Counted from the stretch's first letter, positions 1 through 14,938 are shown. The stretch is 64,000 nt of DNA from Daucus carota subsp. sativus (GCF_001625215.2 NC_030381.2:49189214-49253213), one strand, 5' to 3'. Notes: generated from the sequence alone by a model not told the origin. Program-made: numbers and translations.

Positions 1-2540
1 ACTAGGATATGAAATTAAAGTTTAGAATGAAATCCATGCAACTGAATCTTATAGGCCTATCACCTTTACGTATACGATTATCTAGGATGAGATGATTCTG
101 ATACACAAACTTTACCAAAGCCTTTGAATCATGTCGATAGATAAACAAGTAGCAATACAACATAAACACTTAAAGAATGAGAATTCTATCAAGGATGCAC
201 ATCAAGGATGGGTCGATTTTAAGTTATTTCAGCCTTGATTCTGATGATCTGTAGGTTGTAATAGTTAAAGTTGCTCGGCTTTTATGTTCTTAAGTTTAAT
301 AGACCATAGCTCACTCTGTCATTCAAACAAACAAACTATGGTCATAAATCTTCATGACGGATAAGCTGCCTGAACTTTTTGTCTGGGCTATATATATAGG
401 CCAAAATTAAAATTAACATTATATGAAATCTAATAGAGAATTTACCAAATCTCATAGAATATCGATCGTAGATGCACACAATTACATTCGAAATCTTACC
501 TTAATGTTTCCTCTTGATAGACTTTTTTACTCTGTTAGTGAAGCTTATTGTGAATGATATCGAAGAAGCTATAAAGCTTGAATACACCACCAAGGTTCCT
601 GGCAATTTCAACTTGATGGCATGAAGAGACCATATAGCTTGAATGCACCATAGAGGTTCCTGGCAATTTTAAAATGATTATACAACTCATTTTCACAGCA
701 CAATATCACTGAACCAATACAAAGCATAACCAAACACAAGATGGAACAGCCTATCAGTATGAAAATCTGTGGTGCCAAATGGTTGACTGAGGTTGTCATG
801 AGCTATCTAAATTTTGCATTCGCCTTTACATTATATGAGAAGAGAATGATCAAATTAAATTATGAAACTCTGTTCCCATTCAAGTACATATATTTTCCAA
901 GACTTCCTATCTTCGAACACTTCAGCTACAATGGCCAATTGCGATCATACAAATTGTATAGCAGCAAAGGAGAACCAGACATATCAATCAGTATTCAGGA
1001 AAAATTGGTTCATGACTACAGTAAACATACTTATTAAGCTCGGCTCTCGCATTTTAATGGAGCAGGACACAGTACGATAGTAACTAGCTGTTTCTGTTTC
1101 CTCCCAACATATCACAATATAAAACACTCAAACTATATAAAACACTTACATTTTAACGTGGAAATTAAGGTGATTCTGGGCAGTTCTATTTCTGTGATAT
1201 GCCTTGGGGACCAAACACTCCCCTGAGCCAGTGGCATGTTGATTAATATTTAGATATTCTCCATTTTTTGTTAAAAATTCTTGATATAGGAGGAAGCTGG
1301 CTTGGGTAAGAAATAATGTGTATTGATGTAGAGATGCAGAAGAGAACGAAATAAAACATAGCAGACTGAAAAATATTAGGCTTATGCTATCATAGAGTTC
1401 GAAAGGGGACAGGGGTCCCTGAGGACTTGGATTTCAGGTAGTAGAGTTCTTTGTGTTAGATTTGTAAATTGTAACAGTATGTCCTACACAAGCGAGATAG
1501 GAGGATTCATGCTCAATTGTAAATAGTTAAAATTGGATATATGGGTTAATTAAAAATTTATCATCTACGCAGTTTGGCTACTGAATGAAAGATTACCTGC
1601 TTCTTATCTCTTGCATGGACGCACATAAATTTCATTTCAACATAATTACTGGATACATATTTTTTCCGATAAAAACAAAGACTGACTAAAAACCTCAAAT
1701 CTGCAGGCGCGTATTTAGCCAGCAACAGAAAAGTTGCCGGAGATTTTGAAAAGTATCATTACAGTTGTGGGATAGTTTAGGTATATTTTTCATTATATTT
1801 GCTTCCTAAATCCTAAGTGGACATTATAAGATATGCTCAAAGCTAGTCTCAAATTTATGAAACAGAGAGCCTGCCAAGTGTCTTTGAGCCAAAGACCCAA
1901 AAGCATCAACAATTTGACGATGTCTCTGTTCCAGTGAAATATGCAACAAAGGGCACAAGCGATATTTTTAGCCTATAGTATTGATTGCACCTAGGCGTCC
2001 GCTGTTTTAGACATGGAGACACAGATGAGCACTACATAATTTGTACACGCTATTGAGCAAAGGCTCAGCTCATGCCTGTAAAGGATGATACGCAAAAGTT
2101 CGGAAAGTGTTAGAATTGAAAGACTAGACATCTCAGCTTCCTCGTCTGCCTGATCAAAGTGATTGGAAGTGAATGGAGCAACAAAAATGCCTCACAGACG
2201 AGATAGAGCAGATGCTCCTGAAATGTACAAAGAAATACATATCAGTAATAAGAAAGCAATGAGAATCAAGGATTCAAAATAAAATGCAAATATGCATACA
2301 AAGTAAAACAGCTTTATCTGCTATTATTTTAATATTTATAATTATATTAGTAAAGAGAAATATAGCAGTACCAGAGATATTTTATATGACAAATAATTAC
2401 CTAGCTAATATTACCTTCTAAATGAAAAGCTACTTGGACAACAACAAGGCAGCAAATTCCTCGATCAAGTGAGCGTATGCAATTGTGAAGGAATATTCAC
2501 ATTTCATTTCAAATCACAAATCCAATAATGAAAAGAACAT
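1..2540. other. intergenic DNA, 3' flank of the At4g18490-like gene
   Basis: No reading frame here has recognisable domains or a splice pattern that fits a gene. The right-hand few hundred bases should hold the 3' UTR of the minus-strand gene that stops at 2541. Around 570-670 a stretch of about 38 bases (GGTTCCTGGCAATTT core) occurs twice, roughly 60 bases apart, as a degenerate tandem repeat. The rest is unremarkable AT-rich sequence. A short extra 3' exon of the neighbouring gene cannot be excluded. Confidence 0.5.
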
Positions 2541-5500
2541 TTAGCAACACACATATAATGAAATGGTTAAGACTTGATAGGATATCTTTTTCTCATGGAT
2601 AGCTATGGGGTGGTTCAGCATCAGCAGTTTATTATTGTTGACAACAGCTCGAACCAAAATCTCCTTCGCTTCCTCGTGTTTCTTTTTCAGCATATTGGCC
2701 AACTGTGGAAACAATAACATTCTTACTATCAATTTTTAGGTTCTAATTTTGTATTCCTTTCTAGAAATTTCAAAAAAAAAAAATAGTGAATGATGCCTAG
2801 TAACAACACGAAAAACTCACAATAAAGGTACATGGATGAGTAACAATTGTTGCTAGCACAATAGGGATTTTAACTTCTAAGTTGGGTATCATCATTGACT
2901 AAAATGGGGGCAGAAGATCCTATCAAGATTAAATTTGTAAAATCCAAAAAAGCGGCACCATGAAATTTATGTCTGAGGTTTATATGGTATGGTCTATATA
3001 CACAGAACTAAAACTTGCACGATTCAGGTCATCACATGTATATTCGCATAGCAGCGCACACTAAGACAACAGAAAGTTATAATGCTCCTTGGCCCTTGGA
3101 ACTCGTTCTGAATTTAGATTTGAAAATTGTCTATATTTTTTTAATGCAGGAAAACCTATGGTACATGCAAGCTAGTGTTGACTGTTGGTGCAACTTAAAA
3201 GGCATGTCATAAGGTTGGTTGCTTCAGAATTATGTATATTTTATTAACAAAATTTTTCTCAGAGTGCAAACATAACTAAGATCTTACTGCCTTGCGGGAT
3301 CCTGCCTTGGTTAAAATTGGTTAAATATTGAAAACTGAAGAACGGGAAAGTGTAAAGATAACTTGTGCTTACATCATCAAGCTCCTTTGCACATGCTTGG
3401 GCTATCTCGACATTGGTGTCATTGTCTATTTCTAGAATGGTTTCTAGTTCATTCATGTGTACTTCCTGAGGGAAATGTAGAAACGAACTCAGGGATTTAC
3501 TAAGACCATTCTCTGTGTTTCCATCACAATTATGCTCCCTGTCAACAAAATTTTCCAACAATTCTTTAACATCGCTGCATAGAGAAATAAATAGAATGTA
3601 CAATTAAAGTCAGGACATTATGAAATACAAGTTCTTTAAATGACAAAACAAGTGATCATATACTGGAACCTGCTTCCGCTAGGTGATTTCAACAGACGTT
3701 TTGTTGGTTTCAACATAGGTAAACTTGCACTAGAATCCTGCATGTTAGGATGCATTAGCATAAGGAAAAATTAGTATATTAGAGCTGAAAGATATTATTT
3801 TCGAATAAAATATACAGTAACTCTTTGCTTGATTATTAAATAACGCAAACTTTTGCTGTTGCTATACGGAATTTTTTCCAGAGTTATGATATCCTTCCGT
3901 CTTCTTTTCAATTTTTTTCAGATGTGAGAATCTGGAGTGGGGACTGATGTAATGCAAGTACCTCAATCTCTTTCCTCTTTAGCGTTGGGCTAGATGATGC
4001 TTTTTTCCTTGTGTCTGCAGTATGCCCCATTCTAGATCCTGTGTTTTCTTTCAAGTCTACACCTTGTCTTGAGTTGGTCACCAATCTAGGATCCTTCTGC
4101 AGTGTTGAGTTTGATGGGGATTGAACTTTTTCTGTAGTCCTGTTTCAGTAGGTTGTCACGAAAGAGTTCAACACTGAACTTCTCAATTTTCATCAAGGTC
4201 ATTCTGAGAAATTTCTAAAATTAAATATATTACCTCAAATTATTTAGCTTAAAAGGAGCAGATGTCCTAAAGCCGTCTTTAAGGTCAGGCACTTTTTGGT
4301 TTTCAGAAGCAACGATATTGTTCTGGAGAGCTTGCATGCCTGAAAGTGGAAGTCTAGGATATTGGCCAAGCAGCAAAGCAGATGCATTTGCCTGCTCATT
4401 TGAACTGGAAGGTTCAACATGCAAGCTGCAGAGCATGGAATGTCAAAGTTTTATATGGGATGTACATTTGTGCTGTTATAAAAAGAAATGTACAGTGCTG
4501 GATTATATAATTTACTACAAAAGTTAGCAAAGTGTTGGAGTTCAGCTCATAATAAAAGCATTGTTTAAGGAATTTCTAGATAAATGCTGTCTATAACAGA
4601 ATCTTACATCCAAGGAGATAGTTTTCCAAATCAATATCTAGATTAAGTGATGTCCAGGACTTGTTCCAACTTACTTATGTAACATGATTGGACAAATTAA
4701 TAAATAACTTAAAAAAGAGTTAAACCAAGTGTAGATACTTCACCTGATAGTATTGAGGTCCTTTACATTCTTTCCACTTCCAGATGATGCAGGTTCCCCT
4801 TTTGCAGCATCCTTGTCATGTAGCCTTGGCATGCCCTTTAAAGTTCTGCTGTTATCTGAAATGTATCCTTCCCTGCCATGCAAAACCAGTCAGAACTCAG
4901 AACCTTTAGTTATAATACAAAAAGTTTTTCTGACCATATTGTATAGTTAAGCAGTAAGAGTAAAAGGGCTGGAATGAATATGCACGATACATTGTACAGA
5001 AACTTACCCATTGGTGGTGAGATCTTTAGGGATTCCCTGACTTCTAATCTGAACTGAGCAGCCTTCAATTTGCTCTCTCGAAGTTGCCTTTGGAAGAACT
5101 GGTAATATTCTTCCAGTTTTTGCAACTTGGTTGTCAAGCTTCCTGTTGAGAATTCAATATTAGTATTGTTCATTAAAACTGGCTAATTTGCTTGATATTG
5201 AAATTATGCCACCTCTTACTGGCATTTATTCCAATATAAGTTTTGTATCTTAATTGCATAAGTTTGGTGGATAAGTATCTATTTGAAATGCAGCTGAAGA
5301 GAGAATTCCAAGTATAAAACCATGACCTGAATTTATCGAGGTCCTCACTTTTACTTCCAGTCCGAAATCCTTTGGTCACATCCATATCTTGAAGCCTTGA
5401 TCTATTATTCAAAATTTTCCTGGTGTCAACAGTATTTAAGCTTCCCCTGTGGTATATGTCATGAAACCACTTAGAACGCCTGTATGTTAATTGGTTGTAA

Positions 5501-8500
5501 TGGAATGTTAAAACATAGTGTGAAGCCTGACCGTTTACTTATCAGATTGCTAGAGCTCTTTTGACTTCTTATCCCAACTGAGCCACTATTTGTTTGCTCT
5601 GAAGGAAGTGTGCTTGGCCGTGGTAGAGCACCCAATTTGCTCCCAGTTTGTGAATCTTTCTTGTCAGATTTCCTGTTAATATTAATACTAATTGTTTTGT
5701 CAATTTAATTACTTAGTTTACTTGTATCCTGAAAAGTATGGCTTACTTTTCAATTGCAGAACTTTGTTGTGAAATGGTGATCTTTTGGCTACTGATAGTT
5801 CCAATCTTCACCTGGGATAATGATGCCTGCTGCAGTTGAGATTTAGTTTCATCTCCCTGAAAACTCTCAGAGTTGCTGGTTGGTAAACTTTCCTTTACTG
5901 GCATTGCTTTATCAACCATTGTTGCACTGCAAGAAGTGAAGAAATATATACACATAAAACTTTAAATGTTTTACAAATAATGTTGATAACTGTGCCTACC
6001 AGCCTAGCATTAGGAAATCACCCCACTTATGCATCTTATGTCAAGTTCTATGCTCAAAATTCAGTTGGATGTTTTCATTTCATTAATTGCTATATTATTT
6101 AATGTTTGCAGTATCTCTTACCCTTCATCTGCAGGACTTAATTGGAATGTCTGAATCCTTTGTCTATCGAAGGCTGCAGCATTTATCTGAGTTACTGACG
6201 ATTGCTGTACTTGCAACTTCGCTTCATCTGATCCCTTGAAATACTTTGACCTGACAACATTTTTTACCCGTTTTGGACCTGGCAATTCCTTATCACCTGT
6301 GGCTTCACTGCATCAACATAACATATGTCATGGTAAGGCATTTATTCTAGTATACAAACAAAACTAACAATCATCGTTCAAAAAAATGTATAAAAACTGA
6401 TTGTCCACTATTTTTTTACGTGTCAACCAAACATTATATATCAGCACATTCCGGTCTCGCTTAAGTTTCTAACAAAACATCAGTCACAGATAAATTAGTA
6501 CACACACACACACACACACACACACATATCTTGTCGTACTGTCCTAGGATCAAAATTAGTGGTTCAATTATTTTGGTTTGATTGCCAATTGAGAAGATCA
6601 GTACTCTTACATAATTGTGTCCATTGTATCTGATGGTGTTGCAACAAGCTCTGAAGTCACATTCATAGTCTCCCCATCAGTCTCTATTTCATGGAGCATT
6701 TTCTTTGACGCGGTTGTTGTGGAAGTTTGTTCAATCTGTGTACCGCTTTGAGCTGGTTCAGCATCATCATTGTTGTCTTTAAGGACAGGATTATCACCTG
6801 AAAACTCGCTATTTTCACCATCATTGCTCTGTGAGCATGCTATATCTACTGGCAGTTTGTCCAAGTGTAAATTCCCAGACTTGAACCCGATATCAGTTTT
6901 TTCACCAGATATACTTTGTTCACTATCAGAGTATGTACTTTCCTTTCTAACTAAACAACCAACTTCCTCTGTTGGATTATGAGGAATCTGATGACTTGAA
7001 GAATTCTCAGATAGAGATAGAAGAGATAAATTCTGACATGTTTCTTTATCTGGTTCTTGCTGAGTACTTCTCTCTCCTTCGCATTTTTCGTGGTCTGTTT
7101 CGTTTGTGCTTCCGCAAATTGGTTTCTGTGGTGAAATTGGTCCCACCAGGTTAGTAGCTTCATCTTTGGCTACTTCTGATTTTGAAGGCATTTGCACATC
7201 CGTCAAAGATGTGTGCGACTTCTCCTTACTCAAGGAATTCGGTTCTCCACCAAGTTGGCTATCAAACTTTGAGGTGGCATCTCCCTCAGATGCTCCAATG
7301 GTTTCTTTAAAGTGGGTCCCAAATCCTAGACTCCCACTTAGGCTTGGAGAACGTGCTGCATCTTGGTTTGCATTAGTTTGCTTAGATATCTTGCCTGAGC
7401 TTGGCCCGAAATTAAAATCGTCAAACCTGAGTACAGAGGATATATTAGAAGAGTGATTGAGATCTGAGAAGAACCCAACTGAAAACTCACCAAAGCTAAT
7501 TATAAACATTTGTATTGCTAATTATAGGAATAAAAGTATTCTATGAAGCTTTGCTGAAGCTATGTCACAGGCGCTCAAAATATATACATACCCATCAAAA
7601 TCAAACTGGAAGGTCGACCGATCTGATTTCCCTTGAGTCTTTTTTTCTGCTGATACTTCTTTTGACTTCCCACTAGGCTTTCCAGTCTTTTTCACTGGGG
7701 AAGAGACATCGAGGTCTGACATGTCTACATTGAATGATGATATTTTCCCAAAATCATCATCAAGCTTGAAATCCATGTCCCTGAATAATATTGCTTTCCC
7801 AAAATTACTATTAAGTAGTGATAAAGCTACAGATTCCACCCACTTCCCGAAACAATTCACTATAAATTTGTAAATGAACAACAAAAAAAAGCATGTACAG
7901 GCAAAAACATCTAGTAATGAAAATTTCAATTTGACAAATTATTAAAAAAAAGTTCAGGCAGCAAGCATTATGAAATTTTGAAAATTCAAAATCAAGACAT
8001 ACTAACAATCTAATTTTCTTTGTGGAACTGATATCTACAGATGAAAATTAAATCTGCACGAAATTTGGCAACAGCTACTTAACGATTACGAAGTTCTTAC
8101 ATATTGTCAAATTTGAATGGCTTTTTATTGCCTTTAGCAACTGTTGAAAAGTCAAAATCCATTTGATCATCTTCACCCATCGATTTCCACGAAGTAAGAA
8201 AATCCTTTCCAATATCCAAATCTGCTGAAGTATATAGAATGAAATTGTTTGTTATGCTGGTGCTGTGATATTGCAGCTTCTAAATAAAGATATGAACATA
8301 CAGACATCTGGTACAGGTGTAGACTTATAGTTTTTTAATAGCTATCAAGAAGTATTTCATTTGAACGAATAGTTTAGATCCCAGATTTTAGAAATTTCAA
8401 AATAGGACTATAACAAAATGTACTAGAGCAATTCGAGAATTACCAAAAAGTGCTGTTTTTTCCTTTGATTTGGCGGATGAGAGGGATTCCTTTTGCTTTT

Positions 8501-8507
8501 CTGCCAT
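2541..8507 (-). CDS. plant-specific protein, At4g18490-like (15 coding exons)
   Basis: Fifteen coding exons join in phase: 8507-8444, 8224-8101, 7780-7592, 7426-6611, 6307-6122, 5926-5747, 5672-5532, 5446-5327, 5142-5008, 4872-4744, 4425-4234, 4139-3962, 3737-3670, 3574-3373 and 2702-2541, giving about 961 residues. The N-terminus ([20 protein letters not shown]), the following [13 protein letters not shown] and [16 protein letters not shown] blocks, and the C-terminal [18 protein letters not shown] helix match my memory of Arabidopsis At4g18490, a protein of unknown function. The middle is long, polar, Ser/Thr/Glu-rich and probably disordered. The 816-base exon 4 carries most of it. No catalytic domain, signal peptide or membrane segment is visible. 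The start codon sits just after a splice acceptor, so the 5' UTR is itself spliced. The last exon could be longer if a further 3' exon exists. Confidence 0.82.
6501..6526. repeat. (CA)n microsatellite in intron 4
   Basis: About 12 uninterrupted CA units lie in the intron between exons 4 and 5 of the At4g18490-like gene. Confidence 0.9.
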
Positions 8508-9954
8508 CTACAAATATAAATTTTCATATTCATTATCACAGCATGTAGAACAGAACTATGAATCTTAACTATGTGAGATCAGTCAGAACATCACAGAGGT
8601 CTACAGTTTAAAAGCTGGATAATCACAATCACAGAAACTACTGATAACAAACAAATTAGAATCTAATACCACTCTAATCCTACTGTGTAAGATATATAAA
8701 ACAGCAATCATAAGCATGCAATCAAACAAAACAGAACTCCAAAAATACTAGTAAAATCTTAGTTTGCTGCCTCAGTAAAAATAGATACACATTTAATTAG
8801 CAAAATTTAGATGATTGGATTTCATATACTAAGTAAATATTCCTTTGGAAGAAAGATTATCCAAGTTGTGAATTGAAAGTTAAAATATTGTGCACAAACA
8901 CAAATTCTTTAGGTTCAGCAGTTCAACACAAATAAGGTGATATCCTATAATAATTTAACATAATGCCCAAATAGGTACCTATTTTGAGTCTCTCAATAGT
9001 TAATACAAAGTAGTGTAGTTATATACAGATATATCGCAATTCTTAGAGTTGGTTTTTCCTTTTTCTTTAAATTTTTGTAACTTCCACCTAACTTGTGATA
9101 GTACATCACAGTTTAAACAAATACCAAGCCTGACCAAGATACTACGAGAAAAACACCAAGATAAAACTATGACGCCAGTCAACTTCTTCCTTTAAAACGA
9201 TAAATTTTCATTGATCATATCTTAGTTAAGGCGCATTATAAACTGAATCTAGAGTAACATAAATGCCAAGAACACACCAGATATCGTTAAATAAGCGTTA
9301 TAATGATCGGCAACAGTTACACAACCACTATACTCGAACAACAGATGAAGTAATATTAATTAAGAACAACTAATAAAGAATCAATCTGCATAAATTAGGC
9401 AGACATTGAGACTACTAGAGTACTGATATCTTGATTCACATTTTGATCACATTTCTGCAACAAAAAGGAAAAGGATCGAGCTCGAATGATGAACAAAAAT
9501 GAAGTGGAAAAATAAAAATGAAGCATAGACTTAATGCATCTGATATACATAAACATAGGAAGAAATTAATATCGTAACGCATAATAAATACACTTTTGAA
9601 ACATAAAACACAAAGGATAAGGACTTAAGGATCGAGCTCGATTAATGACCACAAATATTAAACATATACATATAAGAACTTAGGGAAATGAATTACAGAG
9701 AAAGTTGAGTAAGCAGTAGTAAAAGAGATTTGATACACATTAAATTAGGGTGAGATTGAGAATACTTATATCGCAACAAGTAGTAATTACATTTCTGTGA
9801 GTGTAAAACGAAAATTCAAATAATCGTGCTCGATTGATGAACAAAAATGAAGAGCATATAGCAGTATGTGTGTCTCTGTGTGTGTGTGAGTGAGTGAAAG
9901 AGAGAGAGAGTATACGAAGTTGAAAACTGTAGAGAGATGTAAGGCAGAGGGGGG

Positions 9955-9995
<41 letters not shown>

Positions 9996-10100
9996 CGAAG
10001 TTGAAAACTGTAGAGGGATGTAATGGAGAGGGAGAGAGGGGGCTCTAAGCTTGCTTCGCTAGTCTTCAGTGTGCAGGTGTTTTTGTGGAAAGAGATTTGG
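8508..10100 (-). promoter_or_regulatory. probable spliced 5' leader and core promoter of the At4g18490-like gene
   Basis: Upstream of the coding start, minus-strand sequence ends in a splice acceptor (TTTGTAG before ATG), which implies at least one leader intron. The CT-rich minus-strand tract at 9890-10080 looks like a typical plant 5' UTR first exon. It contains an 81-base tandem duplication and a long CT/GA run. The exact transcription start cannot be fixed by eye. Confidence 0.4.
9898..10040. repeat. 81-bp tandem duplication with (GA)n and poly-G tract
   Basis: The block ATACGAAGTTGAAAACTGTA recurs 81 bases later (starts near 9912 and 9993), each copy followed by a TGTAA and G-rich tail. 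A GA run of roughly 35 bases lies between them. It falls in the probable leader of the At4g18490-like gene. Confidence 0.85.
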
Positions 10101-10314
10101 CGCTTAAACTAAACCGGTGCACGCTCAGAATGACTCACGCCAACGCCGTGTTTGGTAAATGGATTTACAATAAGACACATACATTTACTTTTGAGATACA
10201 AAGTCACCACTTTATCAAACTTTTTTGTAGTTAAATAAAATAATTTGTACTCGATATCGGACTCTCACTTTCAAAAGGGATAATTATTATATAGACCATT
10301 TTTTTATTAAAATG

Positions 10315-10600
10315 TACTCCCTCCGTCCCAATCAATTCTATACAGTTTTCTTTTTGGGATGTCCCATCATTTCTATACATTCCCAAAATAGTAATTTTTT
10401 ATAATATAAAACACTACTACACCCACTACATTCTCCCACTATCTCCATTCTATAATAATATAAACACTATTACACCCACTACTTTTCTCCACTATCACAA
10501 ATTTATTATTAAATATAAATGGGTCCCGCCACTATACTCACTTTTCACCCACGTTTACTCATTTTTTACCACTTTTCTTGATCTCCGTGTCCCAAAAGTA
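10315..10600. mobile_element. Stowaway-like MITE (Tc1/mariner type), degenerate right end
   Basis: It begins TACTCCCTCCGTCCC, the typical Stowaway terminal repeat, and has the shared internal order of GTCCCAT, ACACCCACTAC, TATAAATGGGTCCC and CTCCGTGTCCCA blocks also seen at 30.4, 36.0, 48.1 and 49.8 kb. The right terminal repeat has decayed. Confidence 0.75.
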
Positions 10601-10958
10601 TCAAGTAAGTTATTGATAAATTTTTAATATGATATTGCTTGTCGTAATTCTATTAATTTTGAAAATTTTAACACAGTAGAACACTAATCATACTCTGTAA
10701 CCAGAAATTAACGATTAGTGAATAATTTTACCGGATAGTTGCGCCGGAAACAGTGCTTGATATCTAATTTGAAATGAATGCTCATTGTTCAACAGTTAGA
10801 AAGATAGGCCATTAAATAAGATAACTTCATAATCGATTAAAATGCTTTCACGACTATTACTGGACTACATCTTGAACATCAAAAGCTACTTAACAAACCC
10901 TAGAAACAACCTTTCTTTACATCACATGTCCTTCCAATTCATCGAATTAGGCATAAAA

Positions 10959-12399
<1,441 letters not shown>

Positions 12400-12684
12400 T
12401 ACTCCCTCCGTCCCATTGAGATATATACATTTGTATCGGGCATAGAGACTAAGAAAAGTGTATAAAGTAATGTTTATTAATAAGAAAGAGAAAGAAAAGT
12501 AGGTAAAGTGGTGGGACTCATTAATATTTAAGTGATAGATTTGGAAAAGTAGATGAAGTTAGTGCGTGGGTGAGATTTTTATATTATAAAAATTTACTAT
12601 TTTAAGAAAGTTTTGAAATGTATAGAATTGAATGGGACATCCCGAAAAGGAAAGTGTATAGAAATCATAGGAACGGATGGAGTA
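12400..12684. mobile_element. Stowaway-like MITE with both ends
   Basis: Starts TACTCCCTCCGTCCCATT and ends with the inverted GGAACGGATGGAGTA, flanked by TA. The internal blocks are those of the 10.3 kb copy in reverse order, about 285 bases in all. Confidence 0.8.
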
Positions 12685-12846
12685 TGAAATAGTGAATTTC
12701 AGGTTAAGTGAAGTTAAATAATTCTTTAAGATTTCATATACAGAAATGCAAAATTTATTATTGTGCGGGAGAAATACTGAGTAGTAGCTCATGACGAGGA
12801 GGCTGTTCGCCTGGGTTATGGGATTGTTTGGGAACGTTTTGTCTAA

Positions 12847-13310
12847 CGGGGGTGTATTCGATTGGGATTTTAATGCATTGTTTTTAGTCTATGGATTTTA
12901 ATGGATTGTATGAGATTTTGATTTTTTGCGGATTCTTGATGAAATGTCACAGAGTTGATAGGATTTAGGTACAATGCTTCAAAATCCCATTGAATTTGGT
13001 GGGATTTCAAAAAACTTAAAATACACTGAAGAATGCCACAAAATCCATCATTTTATGAAATGAAAAAAAATCCATCAGCATTTGAATACCATCAGATTTT
13101 AATGGATTTTAAACAATCCCAATTGAATACCATCGGATTTTAAAGCATAATTTAAAATCCCAATTGAATACCACTAGATTCTGTAGCATTGTTTAAAATC
13201 CCAATTGAATACCTCAAGATTTTAATGGATTTCAAACAATCCCAATCGAATACCCTCGGATTTCATGAATGCAAAAAATTGTTTTAAAATCTCAATCCAA
13301 TACACTCCTA
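12847..13310 (+). mobile_element. ~460-bp MITE with internal tandem repeats (copy 1)
   Basis: The ends are inverted repeats: GGGTGTATTCGATTGGGATT on the left, and on the right a sequence whose complement is GAGTGTATTGGATTGAGATT. The inside is built of repeated units of about 50-60 bases around CCCAATTGAATACCATCGG. A second copy lies in the opposite orientation at about 14.34-14.78 kb. Superfamily not determined; a hAT or Harbinger derivative is possible. Confidence 0.7.
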
Positions 13311-13329
13311 ATAAGTGTTTCTAAACTTC

Positions 13330-14000
13330 TCTTGATACTTTAAATTGTTTATAATTTCTTGTAGTGCATGACAAAATAAGTTGAAGTGTATTTTTTTGGT
13401 ATTTTAAGTTTGAAGCTGGAAGACTAATATGCCAACTTTTTTGAGCTTTTTTTTTTAGTGATTTGCATATTATTATGGAATTTTTAATTTTTTGATAATG
13501 TGATAATTTTTATTTAGTAACAAAGATTCTTATATATTAATAATTTGACATTTTTAAAATTTATAAATTTAAATTATCAAACATTCAATTGATTTATATG
13601 TAAAGTTATCCAAATACTTTTAATAACCTATAAATTAAGTTCACCTATAGCTTGTAATCCTATTTCCTTGATTTAAGCAATAAGTCATTTTTTTTAAGTT
13701 AAACCAAACGTTATCTATAAATCATTTTCGACAGCTGAAAAATATCTCTTAATCTAATAAATCACAAGTTAAATCAAAGTTACAAATAAGTCGGAAATTA
13801 ATTTAAAAACAAAAATTAGTTTGAGATATTTTCTAGTGACTTAATTCCTTAAAACATTTTTTGATAAAAAAATATCCACATGAGATAAGTTATTTATGAA
13901 TCATTTTAATTTTATTATTATAACTTTAATAACTTATAAACTATTAATAAATAAAAATTATTCAAACAAATATTTTAAGTCCAGGTCTAACCACATTCAT
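13330..14000. repeat. unclassified dispersed repeat
   Basis: AT-rich sequence with blocks such as TTTAGTGATTTG, TAACCTATAAATTAAGTTCAC and TTAATAACTTATAAA. Diverged versions recur at about 47.33-47.73 kb and 49.19-49.51 kb. No coding potential and no clear terminal repeats. Confidence 0.5.
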
Positions 14001-14008
14001 TGACATTA

Positions 14009-14313
14009 GAGCATCTTCAACTGACTTTTAAATCACTTTTTAAAATATAATATTATATGTGGATCCTAGTGAGTCAAGACATTGAAAAAGATGACAACTC
14101 CGATATTTCTTTTTATACTTGCTTTTTATTCATATTTTATTCATATAAATGAGAGGGAAAAGTAAAAAGTAAGAAATGTTGGAGTTAAACTTGGAGATAA
14201 CCTAATATTATATTCACAAATAGAAGTAAAGAACTACTAAATACTCTTCACAAGAAAGGATAGTTGACGAGCTCTTAATTTTTTAAAGAGCTCGTGGAAG
14301 ACTATTGGAACTC
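14009..14313. mobile_element. PIF/Harbinger-like MITE (GAGCATCTTCAAC family)
   Basis: The left end GAGCATCTTCAACTGAC and the right end (complement GAGTTCCAATAG) are degenerate inverted repeats. The interior matches the element at 45.5 kb (ACTACTAAATACTCTTCAC, TTTTTAAAGAGCTC). Confidence 0.6.
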
Positions 14314-14336
14314 TAATTTTTGCATTGAGTTTTTGA

Positions 14337-14783
14337 GAGGGGTGTACTGGATTGAGATTTTAAAGTATTTTTTTAATTTATGAAATCTGAGGGTATTCAC
14401 ATGGGATTGTTTGAAATCCATTAAAATCTTGAAATATTCAATTGAGATTTTAAATTATGCTACAAAATCTGGTAGTATTCAATTAGGATTTTAAATTATG
14501 TTTTAAAATCCGATGGTATTCAATTATGATTGTTTAAAACCTATCAAAATCTGATGTTATTCAAATGCTGATGGATTTTTTTGAATTTTATAAAATGATG
14601 GATTTTGTAAAATTCTCCCGTGTATTTTAAGTTTTTTGAATCTCACCAGAATTCATGAGATTCTGAAGCATTGTACTTAAATCACATCAACTTTACAATA
14701 TTTTAGCAGAAATTCACGTAAAATCAAAATTCTATACAATTCATTAAAATTTATAAACTAAAATCATAATAAAATACGTCCCG
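14337..14783 (-). mobile_element. ~450-bp MITE with internal tandem repeats (copy 2, inverted)
   Basis: It starts GGGGTGTACTGGATTGAGAT and holds complements of the internal units of the 12.85 kb copy, so it is the same family in the opposite orientation. The right end has decayed. Confidence 0.7.
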
Positions 14784-14938
14784 TAAATTTGAAGTTAAGA
14801 GAGAGAGAGAGCCCCTTTTGAAGTCATAGGTGTTTATGTTAAGCTCACTTGCGGGCTGGAGATGGACCCATGTGAGAAAAGGGAAAGCAACAACAGCCAA
14901 TCAAAACGAGGGAGTCGTGGACAAGAGTGCAGACGATT

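Noticed and set aside
741-1037. 98-codon open frame near the left edge
   Set aside because: No domain, no splice-site context, AT-driven composition.
2040-2220. Extra 3' exon of the At4g18490-like gene (minus frame EHLLYLVCEAFLLL)
   Set aside because: The stop at 2541 already follows the conserved C-terminal helix, and I found no clear acceptor in phase; treated as 3' UTR or intergenic.
5008-5142. Coiled-coil-like reading ([20 protein letters not shown]) in exon 9 of the At4g18490-like gene
   Set aside because: Attractive by composition, but phase continuity with exons 8 and 10 demands another frame ([20 protein letters not shown]). The coiled-coil frame is a shadow.
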